A stretch of 64,000 nucleotides of DNA from Cristatella mucedo (GCA_009760855.2 WPIO01000115.1:788501-852500), one strand, 5' to 3'. Positions 1-11,468 are shown, counted from the stretch's first letter. Notes: a model not told the origin generated them from the letters alone. Made by a program: numbers and translations.

Positions 1-692
1 CGAGAAGGAGAAAGCACACTTAGAAAAGATTAGTAGCATATGTTGTGCTTGATTTAAAAATTATTATGTAGTTCTACGAATCATCAAATGTAGAAGCATT
101 ACCTTTACCTATTACACTAATTGCTAACAACCAATTAGCCAAGCAGTTAGCTGATATGACAGAATCTTTAATAAGCTTAACGTATTACCTCCAAGCAGAC
201 GTGGAACAGCTATTTTTCAGGCAAGAAGTTCCCCGCAATATCTCAAACAGTAATTAGCCTGTGACGTTGACTGATCTTAAATGAGTACTCGATGATAAGT
301 TAACGTGTTTTGTAATCATTGCTACTTTAAATCCCTACCAAATTCACCAACTTATTACTAAGAGTGAACTATGCTAACTCAGACACGTAGAAAAAAATAT
401 AACTAATAGCTGACTAATGGCTTAAGTATATTCTATTGGAATCTACACAATGATTTTAATGCTTTTAATATTCTTTTCAAGATAATAATCATTATGTTTT
501 TAATTTAGAAACAATTAGAGATCTAAGAGATTGAAATGGAGTAGATAGCTTTCATAATTTATATTGTTAGAATTTTAGTTTTTGAACCATTGTTACATAT
601 TTTAGTAAAGGGCTCTAAAAGTAAGTTACAGAAACCCAAGTGCTGACGTGTTATTTTATTTCGATTCAAATCAGACCCCCGAGAAGTGATTT

Positions 693-699
693 TATAAAA
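693..699 (+). promoter_or_regulatory. TATA box of Kunitz gene 1
   Basis: TATAAAA lies about 25-30 bp before a short exon that ends in a good splice donor (exon end 756, GTAAAT next). The box and the roughly 40 bp after it are almost unchanged in the paralogue (59662-59668, minus strand), more so than the surrounding flank. The start site is inferred near 720-724. Confidence 0.75.
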
Positions 700-719
700 C
701 CGTTGGGATATTTACAATA

Positions 720-756
720 CTCTATGCATGTCTGGCAGCAGAGGCTCGCTGCAAAG
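720..756 (+). other. 5' leader exon of Kunitz gene 1
   Basis: Inferred first exon. Its start is estimated from the TATA distance. Its end is the donor after GCAAAG at 756. It would splice to the acceptor at 1546-1547 (TTTGCTTTAG), placing a 10-nt leader before the ATG at 1558. The same donor and acceptor occur in the paralogue at 59605 and 58820. ATGs inside this exon are not conserved in frame, so it is probably untranslated. Confidence 0.65.
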
Positions 757-1557
757 GTAAATTTTTTTCCTTACCTAGTTTAACATTCGTACACTAGTTT
801 TCTGCTCTTCTTCTGCAGAGCGAGAATAAATTTACTAATAAATAATATTAGTCCATAGATTGAAAATACACCGTGTAGCTTGTCTCCGGATTCTTATCTA
901 AGCAAAGTGCAATTTTCTATGTATTAGACAGAAACTCGGGATGATTTACTGTAAAACTGGTAACATTTTAGTAGTAGAAACAAGAATACGCACGAAGTTA
1001 AACAGTACCACAGTAGAACTAAAATTACTTTATACACATTTACCAAGTAAAAAATGTATGAATCTAACGGTAAAGCTCGTTGCAATCTCCTTACCATAAT
1101 TTTGTATCAATGCCAATAAGAATCTATCACGATAAGTACTAAGGTTTCAGGGGAGCCTGTTATATTTACACATCACAGTATTACAATTCGACATTATGTT
1201 CCAAGAAGCCCCGAATCCTCGTGGAATCAGCCGACTCCAACCTAACTACGACAGTTTTACACTTCATTTGATGGATCACGATTTATTAAGGCAATGTGAC
1301 CTTGATCACTAACGGGAGATCAAAGTGGCATCTCTAGGAGGAGCGAAATCACGAAATCAATCCGTGGGAATTATTTAAAATGTATTCACCTTCAGCACTG
1401 TAGTTAAATAGCAGGTTCTAATTCTAATGACGATTCTTATCTTCGTAAGACAAAAATGCCTCACATTGCCTTTTGACAACTAATAGAGTTTCGTGTTACT
1501 GTAAAATGGAATGTACAAGCATAGCAAGGTGTCACACTTTGCTTTAGGTCAATCAAC

Positions 1558-3530
1558 ATGAAGTCGGCACTGGCAATTATTCTTGTCTTATGCTTTTCTG
1601 TAAGTAATTCGTGGCCTTAAAAGTATATGATAGTTGCTGCATTCCTTGAGATTCATAAAACTCTAGGCAAAGAGTTTTCTGGATCAGGCCGTTTGCTGTG
1701 TTTGTGGTTGAAATATTTCCACGTTCAGTAAATGTTCCGAATTTTTCTCTTTAGGTCACGGCTGAGGCAATATCAGGTATGTCAAAATTCCAGATAGCCA
1801 AAAAATCTTGGCGAGCTGATATATGCAGAGTAATTACGAGAATAAAATCAACCGGCGACTGGCACGTGCTCTCCTAAATCATTAAATTTTAAAGGCCAAC
1901 CATATTTATTACATAGAGCCAACTGGATAACTTTTTTCTTCTAGCTTTGAAAGACCAGCTAGAACTTTGATGCGATTGAAATTCCCTTTTTCAGCTTGCA
2001 TGTTGCCTCCCGCGACTGGACCTTGCAGAGCATCATTTCAGAAATACTTCTACGATCCAATTTCTTGTAAGTGCAAACTCTTTACATACGGCGGATGCCA
2101 AGGTAATTTGAATCGATTTAACACCAAGATTGGATGCGAGACTTTATGCCACAAAGGTGAGTGCTAATTTTCCTTATGTATAGAGCTATACATGGATACA
2201 TTTAAATGTGTAACGTTAAAACTGCTTATATTAACCGATTGGCTACAGCATCGTGTATTAAAAAAATTTTGGAACCTTTAGTATATTGTATCAGTGATCC
2301 TATCACTTTCATAAGCATATGCAACATATTTTAATCGATTATCAATGTTAGGGATTGGATGGTTTTTCCCTTGCACCGCTTTTATAGCAATGCAGTAACT
2401 CTCTTATAGTTTATCTGAAAGCATACGAACTAAAACTGAGTAATTTTTCCATTATCTAAATAGTCTTGCCTTGTCTGCCGTGAGTCTCGCAGTTGCTACA
2501 TCACACCTCTTCTCGCCGACATGCACTGGCTAACAGTCAAGCAATGGATTGACTTCAATGTTCTGTCGCTTAGTTTTAGGTCGCTTCTTTCTTTGGCTCC
2601 AACCTGTCTTTCGGATCTACTCCCTCACCAGGCCAAGCATCGTACTACCCGCTTTTTGGAATCCAACAGTCTACCAATACCTCGTACAAACTACAAATCC
2701 TTTGCTGATCTTACATTTAGTTCGTATGCTTCCAAAACCTGGAACTCACTTACGACTTGCCTCTCAACATAGATTCATTTGATCACGTTTAAAAAGAACT
2801 TAAAAACCCAACTATTTACGACAGCATTTAGTGGGTCCCTGTGATTCTTACTGCACGCGCTTTTGCATGCTGACATAGTGCATGCTGCCACTAATCACAC
2901 TTTTATGCTGACCCTGTGAATGTCACCCATAATAATTGTATTCATGTTGTTTATCCATCGCTACATTATTCGCCATTCAATAGCGTCTCCCTTTGCAGCA
3001 AATGAAAAGGCCTAGAAAGAGACTGAGATCTCTGAGGACGCTTTATCAAGTGTATTATTATTATTATTGGCTCAGACTAAACAGACACATTTTAAATGGC
3101 CTTAAAATAGATCATGACTAGACGCCCCAAGTCCGAGCAGGAGTATTGTATCTGAATCACGAATACCGTGCCTAATTAGAATAAATACCTAGAATTATTT
3201 CCTATTGAGACCAAATAATTTAAAAAAGCAAGTTTATGTATTCAAGATTTGTTGTTTGCTTAGTTACTATCATGCTAAGAATGAGATCTGTTCGAAATCA
3301 GCTGGCCGAGAGCAATACCATGAGTAATTATGACACCTTATAATGTATTCGTTGTCAGAGTGCTGACTCGGGCACTGTTGTTCTAATTAGGCCGTGAATT
3401 TGAAAGCCGATTCACCTTGTTGCACATTATAATGATTAACTTTCAATTTTTTTGGCGTAGGTACAGAGAATTTATACTTGAGAGAATAATATATCTCGTT
3501 TCTTTCGTTGCAGCGTGCCTTCTAGTTTAA
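1558..3530 (+). CDS. Secreted Kunitz-domain protein 1 (four coding exons)
   Basis: Coding exons are 1558-1599 (phase 0 end), 1755-1776, 1995-2156 and 3514-3530, all with GT-AG borders; the predicted protein is 80 residues. Residues 1 to about 19 are a hydrophobic signal peptide. The Kunitz domain fills the third exon, a symmetrical 1-1 module. Cysteines are at 23, 32, 46, 48, 56, 69, 73 and 77. Those at 23, 32, 48, 56, 69 and 73 have the canonical 8-15-7-12-3 spacing; 46 and 77 are extra. Gly-Pro-Cys-Arg-Ala gives Arg33 at P1, as in trypsin-type inhibitors, with Tyr-Gly-Gly-Cys before the fourth canonical Cys. Known for the family: secreted serine-protease inhibitors, some recruited as channel-blocking venom peptides. 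Which applies here cannot be told from sequence. Intron 3 holds LINE copy A1. No stop or frameshift is seen, so the gene looks functional. Confidence 0.88.
2461..3066 (+). mobile_element. LINE A1, 5'-truncated, in intron 3 of Kunitz gene 1
   Basis: C-terminal end of a family A polyprotein (HWL-VKQ-IDF motif near 2524, APTCLSDLL near 2600), then the family 3' UTR and a TTATT-rich tail. Several stops and frameshifts. The same copy, with the same 5' junction (TTGCCTTGTCTG-like) and right flank (GGCTCAGACTAAAC), is in unit 3 at 57290-57905. It therefore predates the unit 1/unit 3 duplication. Confidence 0.9.
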
Positions 3531-3601
3531 AAAACGAGATTATGTATCCAAAGGGAAATCGTCACCTCATTGAGAGTTATACGACTGATTAATAGCAACG
3601 A

Positions 3602-3607
3602 AATAAA
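3602..3607 (+). terminator. Polyadenylation signal of Kunitz gene 1
   Basis: AATAAA lies 72 bp after the stop codon and is present at the matching place in unit 3 (56749-56754, minus strand). Cleavage is expected about 3620-3630. Confidence 0.7.
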
Positions 3608-3670
3608 AGACTGAGCATTGAAAGCCACTGTTTTATTTCACGAAGATACGGTTATTTCAATCGATTCATG

Positions 3671-4244
3671 AGATCAAGTATGCGTCACTAGTTACTAAAT
3701 ATGGTTACATATAAATAGTAAGTTTGAATAGATACGATTTCCTGTAAATTAGTTTTGTGACTTGATTGACACCCTGTACAGCTTAGAAATTACGGTTTCA
3801 GAGAGGGATAGAAAAACAATTCAAATTTAAATAGATGCCTGAACGGACGAAATATTTTCTCCATGAGCTTAGATGTAAGCTAAGTTAAATATTGCTAGTA
3901 ATCTAAATTGCAGAATCTAGAACACTCGGGGTAGCCAAAGCATTAGTTAAAAAATGGAGTTTTACAAGTAACCCTATAAGTTTACCTTCGCAATTCAGTT
4001 GATATGTTAAAAGAATTTTGAATATAGAAGAAATACTGTGACTGCGACTGACTAATCTGCTCAGCTTCGCTTTACCTGCGCCTCGGGGGATTTTTATTTC
4101 CTCTTAAGTTCCTCACTCGCAGTCTCTCTTTGGGCATTCTTATCGATGGCTCGACCAAGAGTAGTGGCCTGCAGCCAAAGGATATTATTTCTGGGTTTTT
4201 GAATTAACAGTTCTCTGCGGGTTCTCTGCTTTGGATTCAAAGGC
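3671..4244. other. Spacer, nothing recognised
   Basis: Homology to unit 3 fades after about 3670. The rest is AT-rich with no reading frame, RNA gene or repeat that I can support, except a possible weak family A trace near 4200-4244. Confidence 0.5.
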
Positions 4245-4510
4245 ACTACATCCCGGACCTGACCAGGTTTAAAAGTAAATTAATAGTGCACCTATGCATG
4301 ACAGCACTTAGTTAGTCCCTGTGATTCGTCCTCCAAGAGCTCATTCTTGCTGACACTGTGCATGCTGCTTGAAGGACGAATTAAAGGGAACCACTCAATG
4401 CGGTCTTAAATAGGTGTTTTTTTAGTTCTTTTTAAATGTGGTCAAGTCAGGTGACGTTCTGATGCCAGTCGGGAGGGAGTTCCAGGCTTTGGGAGCATAC
4501 GAACTAAATG
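4245..4510. mobile_element. Head-to-head LINE A fragments (foldback)
   Basis: 4245-4368 is family A 3' sequence on the + strand (ends TGTGCATGCTGC). It switches at 4369 to the same region on the - strand (GGACGAAT through to the GGAGTTCCAGGCTTTGGG motif). The two arms are partly complementary, for example the CACCTAT...ACAGCA stretch against its inverse. Probably a rearranged or twin-primed insertion. Confidence 0.7.
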
Positions 4511-4885
4511 CACGATACAATGCTGCCAAACCCTGAAACTCAATCCCAACTTGCATTACAACATCCCCTGGCTTGTATTGTATTTTAAACCATGCAATAA
4601 GAAATTAAAAAGCACCTATTTATGACGGCATTTAGTGGGTCCCGGTGATTCTTCCTCGATGTACGTATGCATGCTAACAGTGCAGCATGGTGCCACTTAC
4701 CACACTTGAATGCTGACTCTGAGCATGTCACCCTTTGCCATTTTATTTTCGTTGTTTATCGATCGTAATACCATTCACCATTTGATCGTGATTTTTTGAT
4801 GGCAAATGTACCAAGCCGAGGAAAAACTAGAGTTGTTTGAGAGCACTTTATCCAGTGCATTATTATTATCATCATTATTTCAACT
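4511..4885 (+). mobile_element. LINE A 3' end fragment
   Basis: Starts in the family A TGCTGCCAAA motif and runs through the GCATGTCACCC 3' UTR to GAGCACTTTATCCAGTG and an ATTATTATTATC tail. No open frame. It continues the + orientation after the foldback, so it may be the same insertion event. Confidence 0.75.
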
Positions 4886-5739
4886 TCCTTTTGGTTTGAC
4901 TTACCCAAGGTTTGGCATTCATGCCAGAAATCCTTCATCTATTCACAGTGCTTGACACTATAATAATAATAAGTATTAATGCAATAAATTAACCGTAAAA
5001 AAATCTTGTTCAAAGTGCTTTACAATTTGTACTATTACGTTCTTACTGTAAACCGTCAGATCATCGTGAACCGCCTCTCCACACAAGTGAAAGTTTCCCC
5101 GTGCTGGCACACTGCTAAACTGCGATGAAGTCTGATTTTAGGGATGATTTCAGAGTGAAGATGTGACATCCATCGTCTATCAAAGGACACCTTAAAGTAT
5201 AAGATACATGAGGGACCCATAACAGAATATCCTATTTTCCCTACTTGAAAAAACCTTAAGACTGATGAATTCTATTGCCATATTCAAGATTGCATTTTAT
5301 TCCCATGGTAATCAAAAATGGAATTTTTCATCCTTCGAACTTACTGGGCATCGCTTTTAATCCAAACTACTTGATACACTAAAGACTACTACGACACTGA
5401 AATTCGCATTTAAAAAGCTTTTTGTATCCCTAAACATTAACAATGAAAAATCCAACCTAATAATCGTAGGCAGATGTATACTTTCCAATTATTATGTGTA
5501 CCTGACCCTTAGGAAAGATCAGTCTTGCATCCTTTGGGTGATATTGCTCGTAATGGAAGTGCACTGGACCAAATATAATTCATTTTAAAAAACAAATTAT
5601 TATATATTATATATTAATTACCAAACAAATTGGTCGTCAAAAACCACCTTTCTTTGGCTTTTAGGTCGGCTCAATTTTCAGTTATTCAATCTTTCGAATT
5701 TCAGTATTTTCACTTTGGGAATGTAACTAAAATAAAGAC
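4886..5739. other. Spacer, nothing recognised
   Basis: AT-rich DNA with a short TATAT run near 5600. No supported gene, repeat or RNA. Confidence 0.5.
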
Positions 5740-6548
5740 CTTTGTTGATCGAAGACCGACTTTAAAAACATATCATGTGCTCGTGACATCACGTTTAGCT
5801 TATTGCAATTCACTTTCTTGAGGACTCCCGGGATTTGTATTGAATTGTCAGCTGCTCGTACATTCATCAGCAGCTCGTCAGGTCTCTCTCGACAGACTTC
5901 GCTGCTGCCTTCCGAATTTACATCCTCCTATAGCTGGTGCACAACAATGCTTCTAGGGTTGTCTGCAGTGGGCGACACTGTTGCCACATCACACCACTTC
6001 TCGCAGACCCGCATTGGCTCCCAGTCAAACAACTCATCGACTTCATGGTTTTTTCACTCGATTTCAGGTCCCTTCACTCTTTGGCTCCCGCCTAACTATC
6101 AGATCTACTCTTCCTAAAACTTTAACATCCTACTTCCTGCTATTCGAAATCTAATTGTTTACCTATATCTCGGAAAAGCCTCAAATCCGTTGGAAACCTG
6201 GCCTTTAGTTCGTATTATGCCAAATGCCCGGAACTCACTCCCGACCTGCCTCAACACATCTCCTGACTTGTCCACATTTAAAAAGAAAATAAAACCACAT
6301 CTATTTGGGAACCGCTTATTTGGGTCCTTGAGATTCGTCCTTTATGAGCTTGTGAGTGCTGATCCTCTGCATGATACCACTAACCATTCTTGCATGCTGA
6401 CACTTTGCATGTCGCCCTAAACATGCTACTTTTGTTGAAAAAGCTACAAGTAACCTTTTAATCGTGCTTTTTTGCAGCAATCGTAAAGCGCCTATAAAGA
6501 GACCAAGTCCTCAGAGGGAACTTTATCCGGTGTAATATTATCATCATT
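5740..6548 (+). mobile_element. LINE A3, decayed 3' half
   Basis: Recognisable family A: GTGACATCACG..TTAGC..TATTGCAATTC (SRLDYCNSL region) near 5785, HWLPV-like CGCATTGGCTCCCAGTC near 6010, PTCLNTSPDLSTFKK near 6235-6285, the CATGTCGCCC 3' UTR, a hairpin remnant near 6485-6530 and an ATTATTATT tail. An unaligned 100-bp block lies at 5820-5925. Many stops. Confidence 0.8.
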
Positions 6549-7984
6549 ATTATTTATATTAGTAGGCTTTACTACATCCCTCTTTAGCCTCGAATCAACG
6601 TCAAGATTTCTAGTCTTGCACACCTGTGCCAATGACTCGTTGGCACCAGCCCATCTATCCGACCTCCTTGCTAGTCCAGCATGCATACACAACATCCATC
6701 CCTCAGCTTCCGGTCTTCGTGCCTTCCTTCGAAGTCAATTGATATACATTGATGAGAGAGCTTTAAGCTGGTATACTATCTAAGTCGGGCATTGGCTTTT
6801 CAATACGGTCACTACCTGCAGTGACTTTGCTCGCATTAGGTCTCCGAGCAACATGCATCCGTTCAGGCCAGCTTTCCCTTTCCTCCTAGTGACCACACGT
6901 CTACTTTTTGTTCCCGTAAACTCTGCGTAATTACCAGTGCTCTCTTAAGTGCATGTTTGTGGTCTTACTAATCTGCTGCCGAGAGACTCTTTACGTTAGC
7001 TTTAGCATATCAGGTCAAAGCAGGACGCTTGCTTTGTCGTGAACTTCTAAGAATTAAATGCATGTCAATCTCACTTGGGCTCTAATATTCTTTCAGGAAA
7101 CTGTAAAGCACTTTGATAAACAATAGCTTCTTTAAAGGCGGCGAATAACTAATTAACATTAATAATATTTTTGTTGTTGTACTCATGAGCTGTTCATGGT
7201 TCAGTGCATGTTACTGACGAGGGGTACTATAAACCGTTATTTCTGCTCATCTTATATTTCATTTCTATATGCTGGTGTAGGCATGATTCTTTTGTACTGT
7301 CATCCCCTTACCTGTTATATGGACGACTAAAACTGATGTTATTCTAAAAGTGAGTGCGGCTTGGACATGATATTGTCTAGCCAGGGAACCTATTATTTGT
7401 TTTGATATCTCTCATGCGACAATCTATCAAATCACCCTCAACTAGCTAATTTTATTTGAGAAATGACCCTAGGGAAACTCAATTGATAACTGTTGTCTCA
7501 TCAACAAGTTTTCTGTGTTTTTCCGATGGTATTTAGCAGTTGTGTACAGACTTGTATATGGCAAACAGCAAAAGAGTGGTGTGACGGAGGACCTGCATAT
7601 GTCGTGAATCTGCTGCTTAGAGCTCTAGATATCACTCGTGTTCTAAAGATTACATGCGATTCCCTGGGTGATTTTTGCTGGCAGAAAACTTAGTCCAGCT
7701 ATAGCATGGTTTTGTCATGCTATTTTAGAAAACGGGATCGCCCTTTGTTCGTCTCATACTTGAAATAAAAGATTGACTTTGGAGGTTGTAGTTATTTTCG
7801 CCCAGTTCCCTTTGTATATTTGTGTCAAGAATTTACGAAACTGTTCTCAGCCCGAAATGTGTAGCACACCTTAGCAATTATGAATGGTCAGACAAATTTT
7901 GTCTGTATTCAAGCGATACAAATCCACTTAACTGCTTTCATCCACGTAACAAGCGACATGCCATGCTGCAACTATAACAGGAAT
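6549..7984. other. Spacer, nothing recognised
   Basis: Short chance reading frames only. No motif or repeat I can name. Confidence 0.5.
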
Positions 7985-8285
7985 TGTATTGCCTCAGCCC
8001 TACCAGATCTATCAGCTATGGACAACGTTATTGATTTCTATATTATACTTGAACGATTGTGAACAACGATCAGTTTGGCAGCTAAGGCACTGCCGAGGTC
8101 TAAATTGCCCCTGTCTGATTAAAATCAATCCGCCTTTTTTAGTGGTCTATCCTCCTCCACTCACAGTTTCACTTGTTACGTGGATGCGGTTATCACTTCT
8201 ATGCTGACGTTAATCAGCTTTATTTGCCGTTTGAACCTTCAGAATCTGCAGACGCGAATGAAAAACCGAGTTCATCATTTCCAGT
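7985..8285 (+). mobile_element. LINE B1, RT fragment
   Basis: Matches the RT core of the better B copy at 27241-27580: a leucine/aspartate stretch for the first catalytic Asp at 8010-8040, CTTGAACGATTG at 8050, and GGTTATCACTTCTATGCTG (FYAD) near 8186. The segment between (PQG motif) is shortened and the frame is broken. Confidence 0.75.
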
Positions 8286-8392
8286 AATCTGACACTACAG
8301 GATGGCGAATTTTATCTCAAAGAACTACTATCAATAACGTGATGTAAAAGAACTGTTACTTCACAGAGATACGAAGACTATTTGGGTTTTAC

Positions 8393-8570
8393 AAAGGAGA
8401 TTTTTGTATAGCCCACTCGCAGCCTAAACGGCTTTCAGTACGCATTCGGTAGCTAGCTGACTTTATCTCACCCAGCAAAGAGAAAGTGGGAGACATAACA
8501 GAGACAGAAGAGCAGTTGAGGTCGTGTCAAACTAAACTGCTACTGAGAGCTCTTAACGGGAGTGTGGTTT
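8393..8570 (-). mobile_element. LINE B2, 3' end fragment
   Basis: Reverse strand carries the family B terminus (TATAG-ACTCGCAGCCTAA, ACGCATTCGGTAGCTAGC, GCAAAGAGAAAGTGGGA). Inverted relative to B1 next to it, so it is a separate event or an inversion. Confidence 0.75.
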
Positions 8571-8969
8571 GACTAGAAGACTTTGCTCTTCTCTTTGGGG
8601 TTGCAGTTTTGTGATCGTCGAGAGGTGGTAAGAAATTTGCTGTCCACTCTGAGAGGTGCAAAAATTAATAATTTCTCATTACGAAGACTGCCTATACTGC
8701 TAGCCATCTCGACAAATCTCAATCCAAGATTATGAACTTTTTACCATGGTGGCTTTCACGAAATTTAACTACTTTGCTTGTTCTTTCTGTGCTATATTAT
8801 TTCCTTTCACTTTTGGCAAGCATCAAAAAAAGCCGTTAACCCACCATAGCTGGTGATGAATGTGGCTGCAATGCTAGTTGAGCAACCCATAGATTCAGCT
8901 ATGCATGTTCTTTTCGTAAGGAACGTGAATGGCTTTTGGTTGATCAACGGATACAGAGTAGAGTTCTTA
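8571..8969. other. Spacer, nothing recognised
   Basis: No supported feature. The ~80-codon reading frame on the reverse strand shows no family features and runs into the SINE1 copy. Confidence 0.4.
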
Positions 8970-9140
8970 CTCTGACCCGTAAAGCCATGCCATGATAGTC
9001 CAAGATAGAGTGCTTGCTCCTCACGACCGAGGTCGTGGATTTGAATTCTCAAGCGATCGATCTTGTATTGCCAACTTCAGGTGATGTTTATGGCCGCTAA
9101 GGCTCTTCGGTCGCTGTACAAATGAGGCCATTAAATTAGC
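8970..9140 (+). mobile_element. SINE1 copy (tRNA-derived)
   Basis: Resembles the reverse complement of the SINE at 24225-24406: CACGACCGAGGTCGTGG, a degenerate B box (GGATTTGAATTCTC), then GCCGCTAAGGCTCTTCGGTCGCT and TTAAATTAGCTAA at the 3' side. Old and diverged. Confidence 0.65.
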
Positions 9141-9261
9141 TAATATTTCCTGCGGCTCATTTATAATTACCCGAAATTATGTACGAGTAATAGCCTCCTC
9201 CTCGTGTGTATACACAATAATTAGGCTGTTGTACTACTACTCTCTAAAAGCGTTAGCAATA

Positions 9262-9475
9262 AATTCCTGTCTTCAGGTTCTAGACTGTGGAACTCACCCC
9301 TATCGTTTTTGTCAGCGACATTTACCTCCTGCTGCCGACTGTGGCACATTTTTCAGCTAACCCGAGCGGCGACCTGCATTTTAATCACTCTCAGAACTGT
9401 CCTCTTTGTTCAGCTATGCTTTCCGGCGTCACTTTGTTTCGCTAGATGAAAATTGTTAGCTATGGTATGCATACT
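9262..9475 (+). mobile_element. LINE B3, 3' fragment
   Basis: CTTCAGGTTCTAGACTGTGG aligns with 28250-28270, followed by the CTGCTGCCGACTGTGGCACA and TCAGCTATGCTTTCC motifs and TTTGTTTCGCTAGATGAAA. About 200 bp of the family B C-terminus and 3' UTR. Confidence 0.75.
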
Positions 9476-10099
9476 GTGCAGGCAAAAATGCTCAAGCACA
9501 TTCTGACCTCCAGAAACCAAGCACTGCTACCATTTCTTGTCCGTTGTCCAATTTAACAACAAAAAAAGGTTCTTGAAATCACGTTATACGAAAGCCGCCA
9601 CAGCAAAGACCTGCTTCAATCAAATAACCAATTCGTCCGTTTTTTTTTACCGTAGCCCGTAAGAAAATACATGCCTACTGACATCTAAACCCTTACTACC
9701 TGCGGCTGGGTCACCATTCCTAACGCTGGCGGTCGAGTTATATTTGCCGGCTGCTAGTAACCTACTTAGCATTGTGCAAACCAAAGTCCACCATCATCTC
9801 CAATTTCTCTGATTTTAATTCGATTCTGAGGGAAAATTTGTCTTTCTCCGTTAATGACGATTTAATGCTACTTTTAATAGATTTTTGACGTCTTAGCATC
9901 TGAATTTCATACCTATAGGTATCAGGTGAGTTACTAAAATTAATTTGTTTTAAAAAAATGATTCTATATAAAACTCTCTCAGACCTTGTAACCTATGATA
10001 ATTAGAGACGACGATAAATTATTTTCTAATGTATTATTTTTTAAGTCTCCAATCAGGCTTTTTATATGGAAAATACTGCAGCATCGAAATTGTATGATG
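9476..10099. other. Spacer, nothing recognised
   Basis: No supported gene or repeat. Confidence 0.5.
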
Positions 10100-10988
10100 A
10101 GCAATGTTATGAGGGATAAACATCAATAACATGGTTAGGGGTGAAGTGCACAGGGACAGCATGCACATGTGATTTGTAGCAGCATGCACAGTGTCAGCAC
10201 GGATAAGCACATGTAGGACGAATCAGGGGGATTCACTAAATGCTGTCCACAAAGAGGTGTTTTTAAGTTCTTTTTAGCTGTAGTTACGGCAGGGGGATGT
10301 TCTGACGCAAGTCAGGAGGGAGTTTCAGGCTTTGGGAGCATAGGAACTAAATGCACGGTATCCAAATGGTTTGAGGTTTGTACGAAGTATAGGTAAACTG
10401 TTGGATTCCGATTAGCGGTTGGTACAATGCTTGGCCACGTGGAGTACTACAGCTGAGCGATAGGCTGGAGCAAAAGAATGAAGTGACCTAGAAGTGAGCA
10501 ACAAAACCTTGAAGTCAATCCGTTGCTTGACTGGTAGCCTGTGCAGGTCGGTGAGAAGTGGCGTCGGATGGCAACTGAGACGCTCACGACAGACGAACAT
10601 AACTGCCAATTTTCGCACCATCTGTAATCGCCCGATTGCACATGTCAGTAGGCCAGCAAGCAGTGAGATACAGTAATCCAGACGGGATGTCTCAAATGCA
10701 CGGGCCAACTTAGATGTGGCATCCTTGTATAAAAAAGCCCGAATTCTAGCAATGTTATGCAGCTGAAACTTAGCCGACTTGACCGTGGAGCGGATGTGGT
10801 CGTCTAAATAGATGTAACTTTTGAACATGACAGCTAGATTTTGAGCTGATTCAACTGGAGAAATGCTGGCAGAGCCCATTTTGAACGTCAGCCTTTCCAA
10901 TTTCTGAATCACATTGGGTTTGCCAGCAACGAGTAAGTTAGTTTTACCATCGTTTAGTTTTAGAAAATTTGCTGCCATCCATGTGGGG
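10100..10988 (-). mobile_element. LINE A4, 5'-truncated, longest single frame 188 codons
   Basis: The reverse-strand frame 10412-10978 encodes the family A RT thumb/C-terminal region: AANFLKLNDGKTNLLV, GSASISPVESAQNL, DDHIRSTVKSA, SRLDYCISLL, LHRLPVKQRIDFKVLLLT, FAPAY. The 3' UTR follows at 10100-10330. The terminal hairpin is missing, so the 3' end was lost or the element ended early. It is interrupted on its 5' side by A5. Confidence 0.85.
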
Positions 10989-11004
10989 GTAGCAATAGTA
11001 AAAT

Positions 11005-11409
11005 TGATAATAATATTACTCTTGATATAGCGCCGTCTGAGAACTTAATCTCTTTCTAGAGGCTTTGCATTAGCCGCAAAGGGAAACGCAATTAAATGGT
11101 GAGTAAAATCATACTTGATAAACAAACAAAAAATTATAACATGGTTAGGGGTTGACATGCAAAGGGCCAGCATCCAAATGTGGGTAGTGGCAGCATGCAC
11201 AGTGTCAGCACACATAAGCACATTAAGGACGAATCACAGGGAATCACTAAATGCTGGCCTAAATAGGTGTGTTGGGATGTCATGAATACATGCAGCAATA
11301 CGTTGAGAGATTTGGAAGTGATCGAAGGCTTGCAGGGATCTAAGCAAAGGTAAAACTGAATGTCATCCACATAGAAGACAAAGCCTTGATTGTGCTTGGC
11401 AATCACATA

Positions 11410-11468
<59 letters not shown>

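Larger units (their letters stand above)
10..3670 (+). repeat. Segmental duplication unit 1 (holds Kunitz gene 1)
   Basis: This stretch is collinear with the reverse complement of about 56640-60345. The match runs through the upstream flank, TATA box, all exons and introns, a LINE insertion in intron 3 and the polyadenylation signal. Its left edge is the window edge, so the unit probably extends further. The introns look clearly alignable (intron 1 about 85% identical by eye). Positions 10-260 also match unit 2 (reverse complement of about 30340-30570). Seen directly; exact identity needs an alignment. Confidence 0.9.

Noticed and set aside
8807-9052. 81-codon minus-strand frame as a gene
   Set aside because: Overlaps a SINE1 copy, and no start context, splice site or domain supports it.
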